Below, piece by piece: positions 61,685 through 64,000 of a stretch of 64,000 nt of DNA (within the stretch, counting starts at the first letter, position 1; each line of letters begins with the position of its first letter). A program made the translations under genes and the position numbers. The notes below the pieces were generated by a model, which was not told the origin of the DNA, did not search any database, and saw only the letters and a list, made by a program, of their open reading frames with translations. This stretch comes from Paraplanobispora siamensis (lineage in GTDB: Bacteria > Actinomycetota > Actinomycetes > Streptosporangiales > Streptosporangiaceae): contig NZ_BOOJ01000043.1 of the NCBI RefSeq assembly GCF_016863175.1, positions 1 through 64,000 of the forward strand, in the 5' to 3' direction.

Positions 61685-62623
61685 ATGGCCTCCCCTTCCG
61701 CCGCACCGTCGGACCTCGCCGCCGCACCCGTGCCGTGGTTCGAGCGCCTTCTCGTCGTCCTGTTCGTCGTCGTGCCCTTCCTGGCCGTGCTGGCCGCGGT
61801 CCCCTTCGCCTGGGGCTGGGGACTGGGCTGGCGGGACGTGGTCATCGCCGTGGTGATGTACCTGATCACCGGCTTCGGCATCACCGTCGGCTACCACCGG
61901 CACTTCACCCACCGCTCCTTCCAGGCGAAGACCTGGCTGCGGGTGGTGCTCGCGGTCGCCGGCGGCATGTCGCTGCAGGGGCCGGTGATCCGCTGGGTGG
62001 CCGACCACCGGCGCCACCACAAGTACGCCGACCGGGACGGCGACCCGCACTCGCCGTGGCGGTTCGGGCCGGGGTTCGTCGGTCTGAGCAAGGGCCTGTT
62101 CCACGCCCACGTGGGATGGCTGTTCCGTCCCGAGCGCACCTCCCGGCGGCGCTTCTGCCCCGACCTGCTCGCCGACCGGCCGATCAGGTTCCTGTCCCAC
62201 AACCTGGCCTACGTGCCGGTCGTGCTGCTCTCGCTGGGGCTGCCCACCCTCGTCGGCGGGCTGTGGGGCGGCTCCTGGCACGCGGCGCTCACCGCCTACT
62301 TCTGGGGCGGGCTGGTGCGCATCTTCGCCCAGCACCACGTGACGTGGTCGATCAACTCGATCTGCCACACCTTCGGCAAGGAGGAGTTCACGGTCAGGGA
62401 CCGCTCCCGGAACGTGTGGTGGCTGGCCGTGATCTCGCTGGGCGAGGCCTGGCACAACCTGCACCACGCCGACCCCACCTGCGCCCGGCACGGCGTGCTC
62501 CGCGGCCAGGTCGATCCCAGCGCCCGGCTGATCTGGCTGTTCGAGCGCTTCGGCTGGGCCTGGGACGTGCGCTGGCCGGACCCCGGGCGCCTGGCCGCCC
62601 GGCGGGTGGGCGCCGCCGCCTGA
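61685..62623 (+). CDS. Membrane acyl-CoA/acyl-lipid desaturase
   Basis: A 312-residue integral-membrane desaturase with the three diagnostic His boxes: HRHFTH (near residue 73), HRRHH (near 108) and HNLHH (near 259), separated by hydrophobic helices. It is a probable delta-9-type desaturase that makes mono-unsaturated membrane fatty acids using oxygen and an electron donor. No ferredoxin or reductase gene is adjacent. No strong Shine-Dalgarno precedes the ATG. Confidence 0.93.
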   Translation: MASPSAAPSDLAAAPVPWFERLLVVLFVVVPFLAVLAAVPFAWGWGLGWRDVVIAVVMYLITGFGITVGYHRHFTHRSFQAKTWLRVVLAVAGGMSLQGPVIRWVADHRRHHKYADRDGDPHSPWRFGPGFVGLSKGLFHAHVGWLFRPERTSRRRFCPDLLADRPIRFLSHNLAYVPVVLLSLGLPTLVGGLWGGSWHAALTAYFWGGLVRIFAQHHVTWSINSICHTFGKEEFTVRDRSRNVWWLAVISLGEAWHNLHHADPTCARHGVLRGQVDPSARLIWLFERFGWAWDVRWPDPGRLAARRVGAAA

Positions 62624-62651
62624 GGCGGGGCCGCTGCCTGAGGCGGGCCTG

Positions 62652-62698
62652 CCTGCGACAACCCCGACCTGCGGCAACCCCGGCCTGCGACGATCCGG
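62652..62698. repeat. 16-bp tandem repeat, three imperfect copies
   Basis: CCTGCGACAACCCCGA-like units at 62652, 62668 and 62684 between the desaturase and amidotransferase genes. Confidence 0.6.
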
Positions 62699-62729
62699 GA
62701 AAACCGGTTATACGCCCCATAATTACCGC

Positions 62730-63443
62730 ATGAGGATTACCGTCATCGAGCACGAGGCCGCAGCCGGTCCCGGGTATCTCGCCGAGTGGCTGACCGAGGC
62801 CGGAGCCGTCTGCGAGGTCGCCCGGCCGTACCTGGGCGAGGCGGTGCCGGAACGCGCGGCCGACGGGCTGGTCGTGCTCGGCGGCGAGGCCGCGGCCTGG
62901 GAGGACGAGCAGTATCCCTGGCTGCCCGCCACCCGCGACCTGTTGCGCCGCTCGGTCGCCGACGGCGTGCCGACGCTGGGGATCTGCCTCGGGGCGCAGC
63001 TGATGACGCTCGCCTGCGGAGGGGCCGTCGAGCGCGGCGGCCGGGGTCTCGAAGTCGGAGCGTGCCGCGTCCTGCCGCTCCCGGCCGGACAGGACGATCC
63101 CCTCCTGCGCGGACTGCTCGACGGCCCGGAGCCCGCGGTGGCGGTGCAGTACCACCGCGACGCGATGACCCGCCTGCCCGAGGGGGCGGTGCCGCTGGCG
63201 ACCGGGGAGGTCTACCCCAACCAGGCCTACCGGCTGGGAGATCGGGCCTGGGCGGTGCAGTTCCACCCCGAGGCCACCCCGGAGATATTCGTCAACTGGG
63301 CGAATGACTCCGCCGCCTACCTGACGGGTCAGGACTACCGCGTTGAGGACCTCAACGCGGAGGTCAAGGCCGCCGAGGCCCGGCTCGTCGCGACCTGGAG
63401 GCCCTTCACCGAGCGCTTCGCCTCCGTGGTCGGGAAGCCGTGA
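62730..63443 (+). CDS. Class I glutamine amidotransferase
   Basis: A 237-residue GATase1 protein. The nucleophile Cys is in GICLGAQLM (near residue 90) and the His-Glu pair in QFHPEATPE (near 180), like the GMP-synthase amidotransferase subunit family. It may transfer or hydrolyse glutamine or a gamma-glutamyl compound. No Shine-Dalgarno is seen; CATAAT at 62718-62723 is 6 bases before the ATG, so the transcript may be leaderless. Its place just before glnE hints at nitrogen metabolism. Confidence 0.9.
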   Translation: MRITVIEHEAAAGPGYLAEWLTEAGAVCEVARPYLGEAVPERAADGLVVLGGEAAAWEDEQYPWLPATRDLLRRSVADGVPTLGICLGAQLMTLACGGAVERGGRGLEVGACRVLPLPAGQDDPLLRGLLDGPEPAVAVQYHRDAMTRLPEGAVPLATGEVYPNQAYRLGDRAWAVQFHPEATPEIFVNWANDSAAYLTGQDYRVEDLNAEVKAAEARLVATWRPFTERFASVVGKP

Positions 63444-63566
63444 TCGGCTGATTACGCGGAGAAACCGCTGACGACTCCACGCCGTTTCCGAACTACCGTG
63501 GCGGCGACGCTCCGACGACGTGGCGTGTTTGCCTTTGATCCTCTGGTGCAAGATTGAGGAAGGTCA

Positions 63567-64000
63567 GTGGTGCTTGCGATCGGAGACGAGGAAGGGGCGG
63601 TGGAGACCGTGCCCCGCATGCAGACGACCGCCGGACGGCTGGCCCGGCTCGGCTTCGCCGACGGGGCCAGGGCCGAGCGGCTCCTCGACGAACTGGGACC
63701 CGAGGCCGTCGGCGACGTCGCACTGCTGGACTCCCTCGTCGGCGCGGCCGATCCCGACCTGGCGCTCACCTCGCTCAACCGGCTCGCCGAGCGGGACCCG
63801 AGCGTTCTCGGAGCGCTCCGTGCCGATCCCGGCCTGCGGGACAGGCTCCTGGGCGTCTTCGGCGTCAGCGCCGCCCTCGGGGACCACGTGGTCCGGCATC
63901 CGGAGCACTGGCGCCTGCTGGAGGGCGAGGCGGCCCTGCGCCGCCCGTCGGAGGAGGAGCTCCGCACCGAACTGCTGCTGGCGGTCGGGGCCGAGCCCGA
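63567..64000 (+). CDS. glnE: Glutamine synthetase adenylyltransferase, N-terminal part
   Basis: The first 144 codons of GlnE, cut by the window end. LARLGFADGARAERLLDEL, DLALTSLNRLAERDP, GVFGVSAALGDHVVRHPEHW and RRPSEEELRTELL are typical of its N-terminal (deadenylylating) half. The complete enzyme is usually about 1000 residues and switches glutamine synthetase on and off by adenylylation. GTG 63567 follows GAGGAAGG; GTG 63570, 63600 and 63609 are possible starts. The tail beyond 64000 is not visible. Confidence 0.9.
   Translation, partial: MVLAIGDEEGAVETVPRMQTTAGRLARLGFADGARAERLLDELGPEAVGDVALLDSLVGAADPDLALTSLNRLAERDPSVLGALRADPGLRDRLLGVFGVSAALGDHVVRHPEHWRLLEGEAALRRPSEEELRTELLLAVGAEP

Overview
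The window is high-GC actinomycete DNA. Gene content points to a filamentous actinomycete, most likely Streptosporangiales (inference): SARP/BTAD regulators, a DUF397 gene, an F420-dependent reductase, DUF305/DUF3105/DUF3467 genes, a Ser/Thr kinase with a beta-propeller, and a panB-nadE-glnA2-glnE order that resembles Streptomyces. There are about 46 protein genes, mostly in short operons with overlapping ATGA or GTGA junctions. I saw no rRNA, tRNA, CRISPR array, insertion sequence or phage genes.

Layout. 1-5.4 kb: a DUF6421-SDR-threonine aldolase operon whose last stop codon overlaps a short Trp-containing leader peptide. A textbook attenuator and trpS (tryptophanyl-tRNA synthetase) follow. 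5.4-13.6 kb: DUF3467, DUF305 and DUF3105 genes, alanine dehydrogenase, a SecD-head/Excalibur surface protein, and a purine permease next to a xanthine dehydrogenase large subunit without its partner subunits. 13.6-18.7 kb: a large BTAD/NB-ARC/TPR regulator, then a 49-residue secreted peptide gene (not previously called as an ORF) divergent from an XRE-TPR regulator. The last two look like an RRNPP-type peptide-receptor pair. 18.8-25.3 kb: CopC and CopD-CtaG copper/oxidase genes, a stand-alone HATPase behind a 13-bp perfect inverted repeat, methionine aminopeptidase, a cyclase and a LysR regulator. 25.3-39 kb: F420 reductase, a MocR regulator with a clear operator before a trans-sulfuration enzyme, threonine dehydratase, panB, two MFS pumps with a TetR regulator, nadE and a GH13 glucosidase.

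39-48.6 kb: a secreted propeller protein, then an operon of two related histidine kinases on either side of a rare SARP-plus-response-regulator fusion. The fusion gene is preceded by a direct-repeat array of the kind SARPs bind. An MFS pump with a DUF5937/ArsR regulator and a shared operator follows. 48.6-64 kb: glnA2 with a GlnR-like box, a NUDIX enzyme, a carboxylate-amine ligase, a redox cassette (FOXRED2-like flavoprotein, two AhpD-like proteins, NTF2-like protein), a kinase-WD40 protein with an nSTAND1-like middle region, a hotdog-like protein, a fatty-acid desaturase, a class I amidotransferase, and the start of glnE, cut by the window edge.

Strongest leads for new biology: the candidate peptide-receptor pair at 17.2-18.7 kb, the flavoprotein/AhpD cassette at 53.1-56.7 kb, the two-kinase SARP-response-regulator operon at 40.2-46.2 kb, and the coupled Trp attenuator at 4.06-4.17 kb. 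All functions are read from sequence alone; no database search was run.
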